This document shows, piece after piece, positions 34,804 to 43,020 of a DNA stretch of 64,000 nt. This DNA comes from CAZCDS01 sp964497585 (GTDB lineage: Bacteria > Desulfobacterota > Desulfomonilia > Desulfomonilales > Desulfomonilaceae), in the NCBI GenBank assembly GCA_964497585.1, contig CAZCDS010000005.1:62001-126000 (forward strand), read 5' to 3'. Within the stretch, counting starts at the first letter, position 1. Every line of letters begins with the position of its first letter. The notes below the pieces were generated by a model. The model was not told where the DNA came from and did no database searches. It saw only the letters and a list, made by a program, of their open reading frames with translations. A program made the position numbers and the translations under genes.

Positions 34804-35586
34804 TTGAGCGGCGGCATACGGGAGTTCCTCCGCCGGGTATTTCTTCACGGCGACAATCCCCTCATTCAGGAGTACCAGGAGAATCGCCTGCGTCCTCCCG
34901 GAGCGGTTGACGAGCGGCTGTTCATGTCGCTCTGCATACGGTGCAGCCGCTGTCTTGAGGTTTGTCCGTACGGTTCCATCAGACGCGCCGGTCCCGGGGC
35001 CACCATTGGCACTCCGTACGTCTATGCCGAGAGCAAGGCCTGCTACCTCTGTATGGCCTGCTGTCGCCTCTGTCCCACAGACGCGCTGGATACGAGGCTG
35101 CGAAATCCAACCAAGGTGCGCATGGGAAAGGCCCGGATCGATCCGACGATCTGCTACAGTCACCTCTTCCTCGACCGTGACGTGATGCCGCGGGACGCGG
35201 GGCAGCGAATCGGTGCCCTTTGCAACACCTGTTACAATGTGTGTCCTTTTCCTGGCAGGGCAATCAGGCTGGAAAACAACCTGTACCCCGTCGTCACGGA
35301 CCAATGTGTGGGGTGCGGGATCTGCGTGGAGCGATGCCCGGTGCGTCCGAGGCGGGCCATAAACGTTGTTCCTGCGGGGATGGGTAACGTGGATGAAGCG
35401 GGCTTCTATTTCCGGAAAGCCCGCAAACATCTTGAACGGGCTCGCTCAGCCGGCTCCTTTCGGTCGGGCAGAGCGCTGAATGGGCGGGAGCTTCTTCATC
35501 GAAAGCAGAGAATTGACAGCTCCGGTACCGCGCCGAAATTTGTATTTCCCTATGAAGTCGAGCAGGAAATTGAGGGCTGGGAATGA
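34804..35586 (+). CDS. napG: NapG-like 4Fe-4S ferredoxin protein
   Basis: The 260-residue protein uses TTG 34804 as its start, after GGAGG. It has four cysteine groups: CIRCSRCLEVCPYGSI, CYLCMACCRLCPTDAL, CNTCYNVCPFPG and CVGCGICVERCPVRPRRAI. The order and the NPTKVRMGKARIDPTIC insert match NapG. The usual NapG has a Tat signal; none is visible here (LSGGIREFLRRVFLHGDNP), so this copy may act on the cytoplasmic side or be led by its partner. It overlaps the NapH-like gene by four bases. In the Nap system, NapG/NapH carry electrons from quinol. Confidence 0.8.
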   Translation: MSGGIREFLRRVFLHGDNPLIQEYQENRLRPPGAVDERLFMSLCIRCSRCLEVCPYGSIRRAGPGATIGTPYVYAESKACYLCMACCRLCPTDALDTRLRNPTKVRMGKARIDPTICYSHLFLDRDVMPRDAGQRIGALCNTCYNVCPFPGRAIRLENNLYPVVTDQCVGCGICVERCPVRPRRAINVVPAGMGNVDEAGFYFRKARKHLERARSAGSFRSGRALNGRELLHRKQRIDSSGTAPKFVFPYEVEQEIEGWE

Positions 35587-36425
35587 AGCTGCGATCGTAC
35601 TCCCGGGCATCCCAACTTGCCGTGTTCGCGCTGATGTTCGTCATCCCCATTCTGAACCTGTACGAGATCTATGCGGTCACAGGCACCTTCTATGCGATCA
35701 ATATTGGATCACTGGGGATCGCAGACCCGGTCGTGATCCTGCAGACGATCTTTGCGTCAAGGGATTTTGCGAAACCGCTTCTCCTGTCGGCCCTCTTCCC
35801 GGTTCTGCTTGCACTGATGTTGGGGAGGGTCTGGTGCGGCTGGATGTGTCCCTATCATCTCCTGTCGGATGGCGCTTCCTGGATCCGGCGTGGATTCCGA
35901 AGACGAATCCTCAGGAAGCTCGGGTGCGAACGAGTTCTTGTGCCGAGTTCCTTCACCGCGAACATGATCCGGTACGGCTTCTTGCTCGTGGGCTGCGCGG
36001 CGGCCGGAGCGATCGGAATACCGGTCCTCAATTACGTGAGTGCGCCGGGCATTCTCAGCACCGAAGCAATGATTCTCGTTAGGGAAGGCTGGTTTTCCAT
36101 CGAAGTGGCTTTTATAGGCGCAATATTAGTAGTAGAGCTGGCGGTTTTTCCGAGATTCTGGTGTCGTCTTTTCTGCCCTTCTGGCGCGATGATAGCTCTC
36201 TTCCGGCTGCCCTTCACCATGAAAGTCTTGACCCGTAGCAAGAGTCCCAGGTCCGCGTGCTGCAAGACAAAGAGCTGCTCAGACGCCTGTCCCATGGGTC
36301 TGGATCCTTTTCGGGAAGGTGGAAACCTGCTGTGCACCAATTGCGGCAGGTGCATCGATGCGTGTCGAAGCGGCGAGGGTGCCGCCCAACTGGGTTTTAG
36401 CGGCTTTGGCGCAAGCAACTCCTGA
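35583..36425 (+). CDS. napH: NapH-like membrane 4Fe-4S protein
   Basis: The 280-residue product has four or five membrane helices (LAVFALMFVIPILNLYEIYAV, LLLSALFPVLLALMLGRVWCGWMCPYHLL, MIRYGFLLVGCAAAGAIGI, WFSIEVAFIGAILVVELAV). Two CxxxCP motifs (CGWMCPY, CRLFCPSG) and C-terminal clusters CCKTKSCSDACPMG and CTNCGRCIDACRSG complete the NapH pattern. It shares a start/stop ATGA overlap with napG, consistent with a fixed-ratio complex. NapH oxidises menaquinol and hands electrons to NapG. With the NrfD-type module in the same operon, this cluster has two quinol-linked routes. Confidence 0.85.
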   Translation: MKLRSYSRASQLAVFALMFVIPILNLYEIYAVTGTFYAINIGSLGIADPVVILQTIFASRDFAKPLLLSALFPVLLALMLGRVWCGWMCPYHLLSDGASWIRRGFRRRILRKLGCERVLVPSSFTANMIRYGFLLVGCAAAGAIGIPVLNYVSAPGILSTEAMILVREGWFSIEVAFIGAILVVELAVFPRFWCRLFCPSGAMIALFRLPFTMKVLTRSKSPRSACCKTKSCSDACPMGLDPFREGGNLLCTNCGRCIDACRSGEGAAQLGFSGFGASNS

Positions 36426-36597
36426 TTCCACATTCCAGCTCCCAAAGGGTACCGCAAGACGCGAACCGAAACCCTCGGCGCGAGATTGGCGGCCTGAGAG
36501 GGACCTGTCCTGAGGCCCCCGTCTCCCCACTGGAGCAGCGTGGACGCATATTTCAAACACATTCTGTGAGCTGCCCTCGTGTCCCGCGATTTGCTGC

Positions 36598-36626
36598 TTG
36601 ACTTCACGTGCCATTGCGAACAGAAT
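36598..36626 (+). promoter_or_regulatory. Possible promoter of the NtrC-type regulator gene
   Basis: TTGACT (36598-36603), a 17-bp spacer and CAGAAT (36621-36626, 4/6) lie 34 bp before ATG 36660. No sigma-54 -24/-12 pair is evident in the gap after napH. Confidence 0.35.
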
Positions 36627-36659
36627 CCCTTAATTCATAGAAATACCGGAAGGTCCTGC

Positions 36660-38096
36660 ATGAACCGGATTCTGGTGGCGTCTGAGAACGACGAAGCAGT
36701 GCAAACCCTGGGGGAGAGCTTCGAGGAGTCCTATCTCGTCGAAGCGGTGGACGATGAAGAGACCCTCCTTTCGGTTCTGCAAGGACCAGACTCGATCAGT
36801 AATCCCTGCGAACTTTGCTTCGTTGATCTCAGTCTGCTCTCCTCACTCGTGGCCCCATCCGAATCGAACGGGACGGCAAAGGCTCTGCAGTCGTTATCGT
36901 TGTGCTTCCCCGGAGCGGAAGTCGTGGTCATGTGTCATCAGAAGGACTCCCGTGAAGCAATATCTGCGGTGAAGGCCGGCGCCCACGACTACCTGATCTT
37001 CCCCTTGGACGTACAGAAGGTCTCGCTTCTCAGAGACCGGCTCGAAAGGCGCCTTCGCCAACGATCGGAACTCGACTACTTGCGCGAGGGCTTTTGGAAG
37101 ACCGAATCGCTGAAGCTGGTAAGGACCGACAGCCCGAAAATGAAAAGAGTCTTCCAGCAGGTCCGGTCTGTGGCGCCAACCCTCAGTACGGTCTTGCTGA
37201 TCGGAGAAACGGGTACAGGCAAAGGGGTGATCTCCCGACTCATCCACATGCACAGCAGCAGATCGGGAGGTCCGTTCATCAGCCTTCATTGCGGGGCGAT
37301 CCCCGATACCCTGATCGAGAGCGAACTCTTTGGGCACGAAAGAGGTGCCTTCACCGGGGCTGACCGTCGAAAGCTGGGGAGGTTCGAGATAGCGAAGGGT
37401 GGAACCATCTTTCTTGATGAAATCGCCACCATCTCTCCGTCCGTCCAGATCAGACTGCTCCAGGTACTGCAGGAGCGCACCTTCCAACGTATCGGGAGCG
37501 AGAGCAGCATTCACGCCGACGTGCGGGTTATCGCGGCTACCAACGAGGATTTGCTTGCGAGGACACGGCAGGGGCTGTTTAGAAAGGATCTCTACTTTCG
37601 CTTGAACGTGTTTCCCTTGGAACTGCCTCCGCTGCGCGAGAGGACCGAGGACCTCTCCCTTCTCGTGGAAGAATTTCTGGCCGAGTTGAACCGCATTTAC
37701 GGAAAGAGTATCAGGGCCCTGGACAAGCGGGTCATGCAAGCGTTCACGGAATACTCCTGGCCCGGCAACATCCGGGAGCTGGAGAACCTCATCGAGCGTG
37801 CGTACATCCTGGAGAACTCCAAGGTTCTCTCGCCGGAGAATTTTCCCACGGAACTTCTGGCTTTCCCTGCAGCGCTGGCCCCCGAAACCTCCACGAATCT
37901 TCCCACCTTAAGTGAGGCGCGCAAGACGAGCGTTGAATTGACCGAAACGCAGTACCTGAAGGAAGTTCTCTCTCTCCATCGCGGTCGGATCGATGCCAGC
38001 GCGAGAACTGCCGGAATTTCGACACGTCAATTACACAAGCTGATGAGAAAGTATAATTTGCGAAAGGAAGACTTTAAAGAACCTGCACCTGTCTGA
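36660..38096 (+). CDS. NtrC-type sigma-54-dependent response regulator
   Basis: The 478-residue protein has a receiver-like domain (ENDEA acidic pair, candidate phospho-Asp in CFVDLSLLS, Lys in YLIFPLDVQK replaced by a Leu-Asp pair), then an AAA+ domain with Walker A GETGTGKG, the sigma-54 contact GAFTGA, Walker B GGTIFLDEI and the R-finger region. The C-terminal Fis-type helix-turn-helix reads GRIDASARTAGISTRQLHKLMRKYNL. The missing receiver Lys position (PL instead of KP) makes phosphorylation control doubtful. No kinase is adjacent. It likely acts on sigma-54 promoters elsewhere or on small genes downstream, possibly with nitrogen-oxide or redox inputs. Confidence 0.9.
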   Translation: MNRILVASENDEAVQTLGESFEESYLVEAVDDEETLLSVLQGPDSISNPCELCFVDLSLLSSLVAPSESNGTAKALQSLSLCFPGAEVVVMCHQKDSREAISAVKAGAHDYLIFPLDVQKVSLLRDRLERRLRQRSELDYLREGFWKTESLKLVRTDSPKMKRVFQQVRSVAPTLSTVLLIGETGTGKGVISRLIHMHSSRSGGPFISLHCGAIPDTLIESELFGHERGAFTGADRRKLGRFEIAKGGTIFLDEIATISPSVQIRLLQVLQERTFQRIGSESSIHADVRVIAATNEDLLARTRQGLFRKDLYFRLNVFPLELPPLRERTEDLSLLVEEFLAELNRIYGKSIRALDKRVMQAFTEYSWPGNIRELENLIERAYILENSKVLSPENFPTELLAFPAALAPETSTNLPTLSEARKTSVELTETQYLKEVLSLHRGRIDASARTAGISTRQLHKLMRKYNLRKEDFKEPAPV

Positions 38097-38374
38097 ACCA
38101 ACGGTTCCGATTTCAGGATAATAGGAACCAGCACTTCCGCTTTTCCGAGCCAAGCTCCTGCCCTCTCATTCCTGTTCGTTCGATTTCGCGCGAAGCGCTT
38201 TACACGTCCCGACAGAGTCTAAGATCGGAATGCGCAGTTCCGCTTGCTTGTAGAATCCTCTGAAAAACCGCTGAAACAGTGGGCCTGCGTTTGTCGGCAC
38301 GAATGTTGCTAGCACAAGTGTAGGCCGTGAGCCGTCGCCGTCAGGCAATACCGATCCCATCCCAACGAGGGAAT

Positions 38375-38653
38375 ATGGCCGGGAACGATTGCGCAGTCCT
38401 GGTGACCGTCAGGGGTATCGTGATTCCGTTGGTTTGGGCGGAAGACGGGAGCGTGACCGCGGTGGGCATCTCCGGCATCGATGAGCAGGACTTCATTATC
38501 AGGTCTGATCCTGGAGTGGGTCATTGGCTCTCGCTTCTCAGGCGCGAAGTGGAGGTAAGAGGGGTCCTCTCCGCTGAAGGCCCCGGACTCAAGACGATCG
38601 ACGTTTGCGATTACCGGGTCATGGATACGGAAGACGAAGATGAAGCCACTTAA
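38375..38653 (+). CDS. Small protein of unknown function (OB-like)
   Basis: The 92-residue product starts at ATG 38375 after ACGAGGGAAT. Its beta-rich pattern (CAVLVTVRGIVIPLVWAEDGSVTAVGISGIDEQDFIIR, LLRREVEVRGVLSAEGPGLKTIDVCDYRVM) looks like a compact five-strand barrel, perhaps an OB fold. The acidic C-terminus is EDEDEAT. I do not recognise a family. Weak context: it lies between an NtrC-type regulator and small metal-binding proteins. Confidence 0.6.
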   Translation: MAGNDCAVLVTVRGIVIPLVWAEDGSVTAVGISGIDEQDFIIRSDPGVGHWLSLLRREVEVRGVLSAEGPGLKTIDVCDYRVMDTEDEDEAT

Positions 38654-38856
38654 CCGCGTGGCCGCCTGTCTCATCATCGGTCTCACGTCGACCGCCAGGT
38701 GCGAGGCACATTGAAGACGCGTCAGAAAGACAAAGTGTGGCCTGGAGGCGGAAGCAATTCAACCCACGTCGCGTTCTTGCAGACGGTCATTCGGCTGGGC
38801 CTTCGGCACGTCACCAGACAATGAGGAAGGGTTCGCATGGCGCACGGGAGACTGAG

Positions 38857-39033
38857 ATGCCTGACAAGATAATGGTTTGCATTGTTTGTGAGAGCACCTT
38901 TGTCTTCAAGGAGTCCGATCAAAAACGATATATGCGGCTCGGGTTTGAAGATCCAAAGAGATGTCCGGAATGCAGGAGGAAAGGGAGGAAATCTCTCACG
39001 TCGGCCAAGCCCCGCAACAGGGAGGGCCGGTAG
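38857..39033 (+). CDS. Zinc-ribbon small protein (zf-trcl type)
   Basis: The 58-residue product reads DKIMVCIVCESTFVFKESDQKRYMRLGFEDPKRCPECRRKGRK. This is the pattern of the small probable zinc-ribbon proteins: CxxC, FVF, a short helix ending YxxLGF, P+RCPxC+. Two CxxC knuckles should bind one zinc. Members often stand alone near nucleic-acid-related genes; the function is unknown. Confidence 0.75.
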   Translation: MPDKIMVCIVCESTFVFKESDQKRYMRLGFEDPKRCPECRRKGRKSLTSAKPRNREGR

Positions 39034-39296
39034 CGGGTGTCGATTGCAGCAGGTATCAGCGGGGAATGAAAGCCTGGGGCGTCGCGCGTTTCGTGCAGGA
39101 CGTGCTCCATTACCCTGGAACGTTTCCGGGATCATGGCGAGTTCCAGCGTGTGAGGGCGAACCCCAAGGGCCGGCCACATATCACGTATTCGCTGATGCA
39201 TCGGCACGACAATGCGAGAGGGGAACGATTCGAATTCAGTTCGTCTCCAGGAGACTGAGAGGCGTTAATCACAACAAACCCAAGGAGGTTGTTCTC

Positions 39297-39488
39297 ATGA
39301 AGAAGTTTTTCGTAATGCTGGCCCTGTTGGCCTTCGCAGTGTCCGGATCCATCGCGATGGCAGCGGAAAAGAAAGTCAACTGCTGCGTCAACGGAAAGCT
39401 GTCGAAAGTCACCAAGGCGAAGTGCGCTGATCTCAAAGGTAAGGTAGTCAAGAGCGCCAAGCAGTGTAAGGCGGCGAAGAAGAAGTAG
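39297..39488 (+). CDS. Small exported lysine- and cysteine-rich protein
   Basis: The 63-residue product starts at ATG 39297, with CAAGGAGG upstream. A signal peptide (MKKFFVMLALLAFAVSGSIAMA) leads to a mature part of about 41 residues with about 13 Lys and four Cys (NCCVNGKLSKVTKAKCADLKGKVVKSAKQCKAAKKK). It resembles small periplasmic metal- or polyanion-binding proteins, but no family can be named. A good hairpin follows at 39524-39568. Confidence 0.75.
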   Translation: MKKFFVMLALLAFAVSGSIAMAAEKKVNCCVNGKLSKVTKAKCADLKGKVVKSAKQCKAAKKK

Positions 39489-39523
39489 ACCGTCCCTTAT
39501 GCTACAGGCGCTGAGACGTAACA

Positions 39524-39568
39524 GCAGAGTCCCGCGGAGCGCACTATCGGCTCAGTGGGATTCTGCTT
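39524..39568 (+). terminator. Hairpin downstream of the small exported protein gene
   Basis: AGCAGAGTCCC (39524-39534) pairs with GGGATTCTGCT (39558-39568) over 11 bp including one G-U pair. TCTTC follows. It lies 36 bp after the stop and could terminate the transcript, though the T-run is short. Confidence 0.4.
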
Positions 39569-39625
39569 CTTCGGGGGTCACGGCTCCGAACTCCCGATCT
39601 TTTCGTCTCGCATCAAGAGAGAACG

Positions 39626-39847
39626 ATGAATGTCGCGGTGACTGTTCCGAGGGAAGTGTTGCAGGCATTGATGATGCTTCGTGCTTTTGGTCAATCTCAC
39701 ATGTCCGATATCGCTGCTGCCGTCACGTTCCTTGCGAACATGGGTGACGTTGAGGCTACAGCGTGGATCAGGTCCCACCCTGAGCTGTATTATGAGGGCC
39801 TCACGGTGGGATTCAGGCCCGAACGCGGACGGAGTGAATCACTCTGA
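39626..39847 (+). CDS. Small protein of unknown function
   Basis: The 73-residue product MNVAVTVPREVLQALMMLRAFGQSHMSDIAAAVTFLANMGDVEATAWIRSHPELYYEGLTVGF has a plausible coding composition and a GAGAGAACG site before the ATG. The VPREVLQALMMLRAF segment and the helical layout are like small DNA-binding or toxin-antitoxin components, but the resemblance is weak. Confidence 0.4.
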   Translation: MNVAVTVPREVLQALMMLRAFGQSHMSDIAAAVTFLANMGDVEATAWIRSHPELYYEGLTVGFRPERGRSESL

Positions 39848-40539
39848 GGGCTCACCTGCGTGTGGGCATGGGACGGGTGGACCCAGGTGTGCGCCTCGAC
39901 ACAGATGCAGCGGAACGACAGCGGACTGATCAGTGGTTCTACAAGGTCGTGGGCCTCTTCACGGGCGGGAACCGATGCATTCGGCTCAACGTGCTTGTCG
40001 ACAAGTCGACTGACTGACTGAGCGGCCTCTCTTCCCAGTGGGCCAGTCCGGATGTGTAGCTGCAGTAATCCCTCTGTCTTCTCAGCCCCGAAGCGAGGCC
40101 CCTTACAAACAGCGACGGTACCGTGACCAACTTTCCTCCTATGATCGCAAGGCACATAGCCACTTTTACCTGCTCCTCGATGACCCTGCCTATGAGCTAC
40201 CCTTTTCCAGAGCATCACAATAGCGCTCAGTCCGATAACCTCGGGGAATAGATGACAACGAATAGTCCGCGTAGCCTTCGCAGGAAAGAGGGCGCCACAG
40301 CGGCACGAGACGTCAACGCTGACAGACAGTTATCTCCTTCGGACCCATCATCGCCCGCCGATGCTCTCAACGCGATTGAAACGAGCGCACAGACCAGTGA
40401 CAACTCTTGAAAGGGAAGGAGAGCGGACTATCCTTCTGACTTTACGGCCTATAAGCAATGTGCGAGAATGATAAGTGCAGTAAACTAGCGTACAGACCCT
40501 CTACAGGGCGAAGACGTGCGCAGGGAGGGAGCGGATCCG
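39848..40539. other. 690-bp region with no confident gene
   Basis: One short plus-strand frame (39868-40017, 49 codons, MGRVDPGVRLDTDAAERQRTD then QWFYKVVGLFTGGNRCIRLNVLVDKSTD) has coding-like composition but no strong start signal; it may be a remnant. Frames on the minus strand here lack family features. A GTCGAC-AA-GTCGAC repeat and a short ACTG repeat occur near 40000-40020. Confidence 0.35.
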
Positions 40540-41643
40540 ATGGAGGGAGCGGAGTTTATCAAATCGCAGCAGGAGTTTCTCGGCAAAGTACTTGAGTCCT
40601 CCGGGCGACTGGCTTCTTCGTGGGCTGATCTTCTGGAGAAAAAGGATGCGTTCGGTCCTTCAGCCGGACATGAGGGACCCTTCTCCATCCGGGGGTATCC
40701 ACACCTATTCGGCCGTTTGGTCGACCCGTCTCTTCTCCCCGGCATATTTCAAGAGATCGCCATCATCGCGGCAAAAGAGCTCCCGGAACTCATCGAACGG
40801 CGCAACGATCCCAAGAAACTCGATGCACTCGCGCAAAGATGGAAGCGCTCTAACGAGAAGGCCATCAAGAAGGCCTTCGGGCTGCCTGCTCCCTCCCAAA
40901 CCGAGCGCCTCCTCCGGCAGTGGAACACGCTCTTGTCCGCGAGCTCTTCCCAGACGAGCCCAGCCTCATCAAAGGGGCTCTTCGGCGATTTTCAGCGATT
41001 CATGGAAGCCTTTACGGCTCCGTTGGGCTTCGGCCTTCCGGGACGTGTGATCCGCGTTTGGAGCGAGGCCTACGGACAGTCGCTGCGGTCCGCCATGGGA
41101 GAAACGGATCGGTTCGATCTGGGTCAGTACGGTGAGCGAATCAGGGAGACGATTGAGGCTCAGAAGAGATTCCTCGACGGAATCCCAGGGTTCCAAAAGC
41201 AAATTACTTCCGCAACTGACAAGGTGGCCGAGGCCGCCATCGACGCCATAGCCAAGGCCGGAGTCAAGGAGATAACGGGAGAGACGTACGGCCGGATGCT
41301 TGAAGAGTGGCTCTCGAAGTATGAGGAGTTCTTTGGAAGGCTGTTCGGATCCGACGCGTTCGGGCGTGCCCTCGCAGAGCTATTGGATCGCGGGCGAGAA
41401 GCAGCACAGAGCGTGGATTCGCTTATGTTCGAATGGCTGACGATCCTGAGGCTACCAACTCGCCGCGACACGGACGAGATTCAGAGGAATCTGGAGTCCT
41501 TGAGTGAACGAATCCAAGCGCTTGAGGACCACGTCGCGTCAATGTCCGAGAGACTGGAAGAATCGTTCCGCATGTCCGACGGGCGCAGCGAGAACCGGGA
41601 ATCCGCCCCCTCTCGCTCGTTCGACCACCCGGGTAAATCGTGA
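40540..41643 (+). CDS. PhaE-like class III PHA synthase subunit (second copy)
   Basis: The 367-residue product is a helical protein with PhaE traits: no catalytic motif, a W-rich middle (WKRSNEKAIKKAFGLPAPSQTERLLRQWNTLLSAS, FQRFMEAFTAPLGFGLPGRVIRVWSEAYGQSL) and a C-terminal coiled coil (TDEIQRNLESLSERIQALEDHVASMSERLEESF). ATG 40540 follows AGGGAGGGAG. PhaE partners PhaC in class III synthases. A separate PhaE lies at 47480-48394 next to PhaC, so this copy may partner the PhaC-like protein at 43021 or tune granule assembly. It converges with the MaoC gene. Confidence 0.65.
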   Translation: MEGAEFIKSQQEFLGKVLESSGRLASSWADLLEKKDAFGPSAGHEGPFSIRGYPHLFGRLVDPSLLPGIFQEIAIIAAKELPELIERRNDPKKLDALAQRWKRSNEKAIKKAFGLPAPSQTERLLRQWNTLLSASSSQTSPASSKGLFGDFQRFMEAFTAPLGFGLPGRVIRVWSEAYGQSLRSAMGETDRFDLGQYGERIRETIEAQKRFLDGIPGFQKQITSATDKVAEAAIDAIAKAGVKEITGETYGRMLEEWLSKYEEFFGRLFGSDAFGRALAELLDRGREAAQSVDSLMFEWLTILRLPTRRDTDEIQRNLESLSERIQALEDHVASMSERLEESFRMSDGRSENRESAPSRSFDHPGKS

Positions 41644-41661
41644 GCAGAATTAATCGAGCCG

Positions 41662-41682
41662 CGTCAGGATGGGAACCTGACG
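41662..41682. terminator. Possible bidirectional hairpin between convergent genes
   Basis: CGTCAGG (41662-41668) and CCTGACG (41676-41682) pair fully around a 7-nt loop in the 51-bp gap between the PhaE-like and MaoC genes. Position and symmetry suit a shared terminator, although T-runs are weak. Confidence 0.5.
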
Positions 41683-41694
41683 AGAGCTGTTCGT

Positions 41695-42099
41695 TTACGC
41701 TACTTCTTCGACCAGCACGACAGCCTCGCCCTCCATCACGGTCTTTCCGTCCTGATTCTGACAGACTGTCTCGAGCGTCACAATAGCCTTATCCTCCCTG
41801 ACTTTGGTTACGGTCACTCGAGCCGTGACGGCGTCGCCCGGATAGATCGGTGCAGAAAATTTAATCGTCTGACTCAAATAGATGGTCCCCGGGCCGGGCA
41901 GGCGGGTTCCCAGCACGGCCGAGATGAGCGCGCTTCCCCACATTCCATGGGCGATCCTTTTGCCGAATCGTGTTTTCTTCGCGAACTCCTCGTCAAGGTG
42001 GACAGGGTTGCGATCCAGGGACAGTTCAGCGAATTTTTCTATGTCGTCCGTCTCGATGGTTTTGGTCAACGAAGCGGAATCACCTACTTTCGGTAACAT
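41695..42099 (-). CDS. MaoC-family (R)-specific enoyl-CoA hydratase
   Basis: The 134-residue hotdog protein has the intact hydratase-2 motif SLDRNPVHLDEEFAKKTRFGKRIAHGMWGSALISAVLG, with the catalytic Asp and His. ATG 42099 (MLPKVGDSASL) is preferred over 42129. PhaJ-type enzymes hydrate enoyl-CoA from beta-oxidation to (R)-3-hydroxyacyl-CoA, the monomer for PHA synthase. Its place in a PHA cluster fits that role, but FabZ-like or regulator functions remain possible. Confidence 0.85.
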   Translation of the reverse strand: MLPKVGDSASLTKTIETDDIEKFAELSLDRNPVHLDEEFAKKTRFGKRIAHGMWGSALISAVLGTRLPGPGTIYLSQTIKFSAPIYPGDAVTARVTVTKVREDKAIVTLETVCQNQDGKTVMEGEAVVLVEEVA

Positions 42100-42486
42100 G
42101 GAAGCCTCCCGATAGACCGACAGGTGCAATACGCGAGCAAACCAGGTGACATACTATCTCCGCAGGGGGGCGGGGAGGGTCGTACCCGTTTGAAAGCGCA
42201 CCGATAAAAGAAGGGCCTCATCACTTGCGTGCAAGCGCAGCGGACAGGGCCGATTGAGCCGGGTAGACGTACCTCGAAGCCATGATGGCCGGCTGACGCA
42301 CATGCGCGGCTGCCGTTGCTGGAGGGGTAACGCCGTTCCGCACAGGAAGCGTCATGCTGCCGTGACTAGCTTCCCGCAGCCGTACGACATCAGAGAGTAT
42401 ACACCGGGATCCTCGCAGCACTTGGCTCGAAGGAATGGTGCAAGGCTGCTTGAGACCCCGGGCGCACTCCGATCCGGGAAGGGAAC
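42100..42486. other. Gap of about 390 bp without a gene
   Basis: No frame here has family features. The region is upstream of the MaoC gene and downstream of the phasin-like gene, both minus strand, and may contain the MaoC promoter. Confidence 0.4.
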
Positions 42487-42849
42487 CTATTCGCTTTCCT
42501 TCAGAAGGTTCTCCATCCGCTCGAGGTTGCTGCTAATGATTTCCTTCTGAACCTCTGCCGCCTTCTTCATCCCGTCCCACATCTCCCGAAGCTGTCTCTC
42601 CAGAGCATCGCTGTGGGCCGGCGAATCCTTGAACACTTTGAAGAAGGTCTCCTCGCTATGATCCACCACAGTCTGCCATGCGTTCATGTTGACGTCGTAC
42701 GTGGACCGCATGGTTGCGAACCAGGGGCCCCACGTACCGAGGAACGACTTGTCCGGTTTCTGTAGCCAGGGAGAGTCCTCCACGGCTTTCTCCCATGCAT
42801 CCCACGCCTTCTTCATCATTTCCGTTGATTGATCGAACAGTTCTTTCAT
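42487..42849 (-). CDS. Phasin-like granule protein
   Basis: The 120-residue, all-helical protein MKELFDQSTEMMKKAWDAWEKAVEDSPWLQKPDK...FKDSPAHSDALERQLREMWDGMKKAAEVQKEIISSNLERMENLLKESE has the amphipathic pattern and length of phasins or PhaE N-terminal parts, which coat PHA granules. A CCCCCT-rich purine site (complement of AGGGGGAG) stands before the start. Inference comes from pattern and context; phasin families are poorly conserved. Confidence 0.6.
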   Translation of the reverse strand: MKELFDQSTEMMKKAWDAWEKAVEDSPWLQKPDKSFLGTWGPWFATMRSTYDVNMNAWQTVVDHSEETFFKVFKDSPAHSDALERQLREMWDGMKKAAEVQKEIISSNLERMENLLKESE

Positions 42850-42960
42850 GGTGCTCCCCCTTTTCTATGGGTGTGTTCCGCCGACCTGCAGAAGCGAGCC
42901 GACCGGTCGCTCCTCAGTCGTGCTTTCAGGTTACAAGACCACGAGTACTCAGGTGACCCG

Positions 42961-43002
42961 TGAATCCCCTTTTCCCCTGTCCGGATAGGGGATGGGGATT
43001 CA
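42961..43002. terminator. Two-part hairpin after the PhaC-like gene
   Basis: TGAATCCCC (42961-42969) pairs with GGGGATTCA (42994-43002); inside, TCCCCT pairs with AGGGGA around GTCCGGAT, separated by small internal loops. The stem is strong and lies 19 bp after the PhaC-like stop (minus strand). It lacks a T-run and may act as a transcript-stabilising or Rho-linked end. Confidence 0.55.
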
Positions 43003-43020
43003 AATTCAATTGGTCAATTC

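Noticed and set aside
39790..40218. 142-codon minus-strand frame in the gap before the PhaE-like gene
   Set aside because: No domain features, and it overlaps the more plausible small plus-strand frame at 39626-39847.
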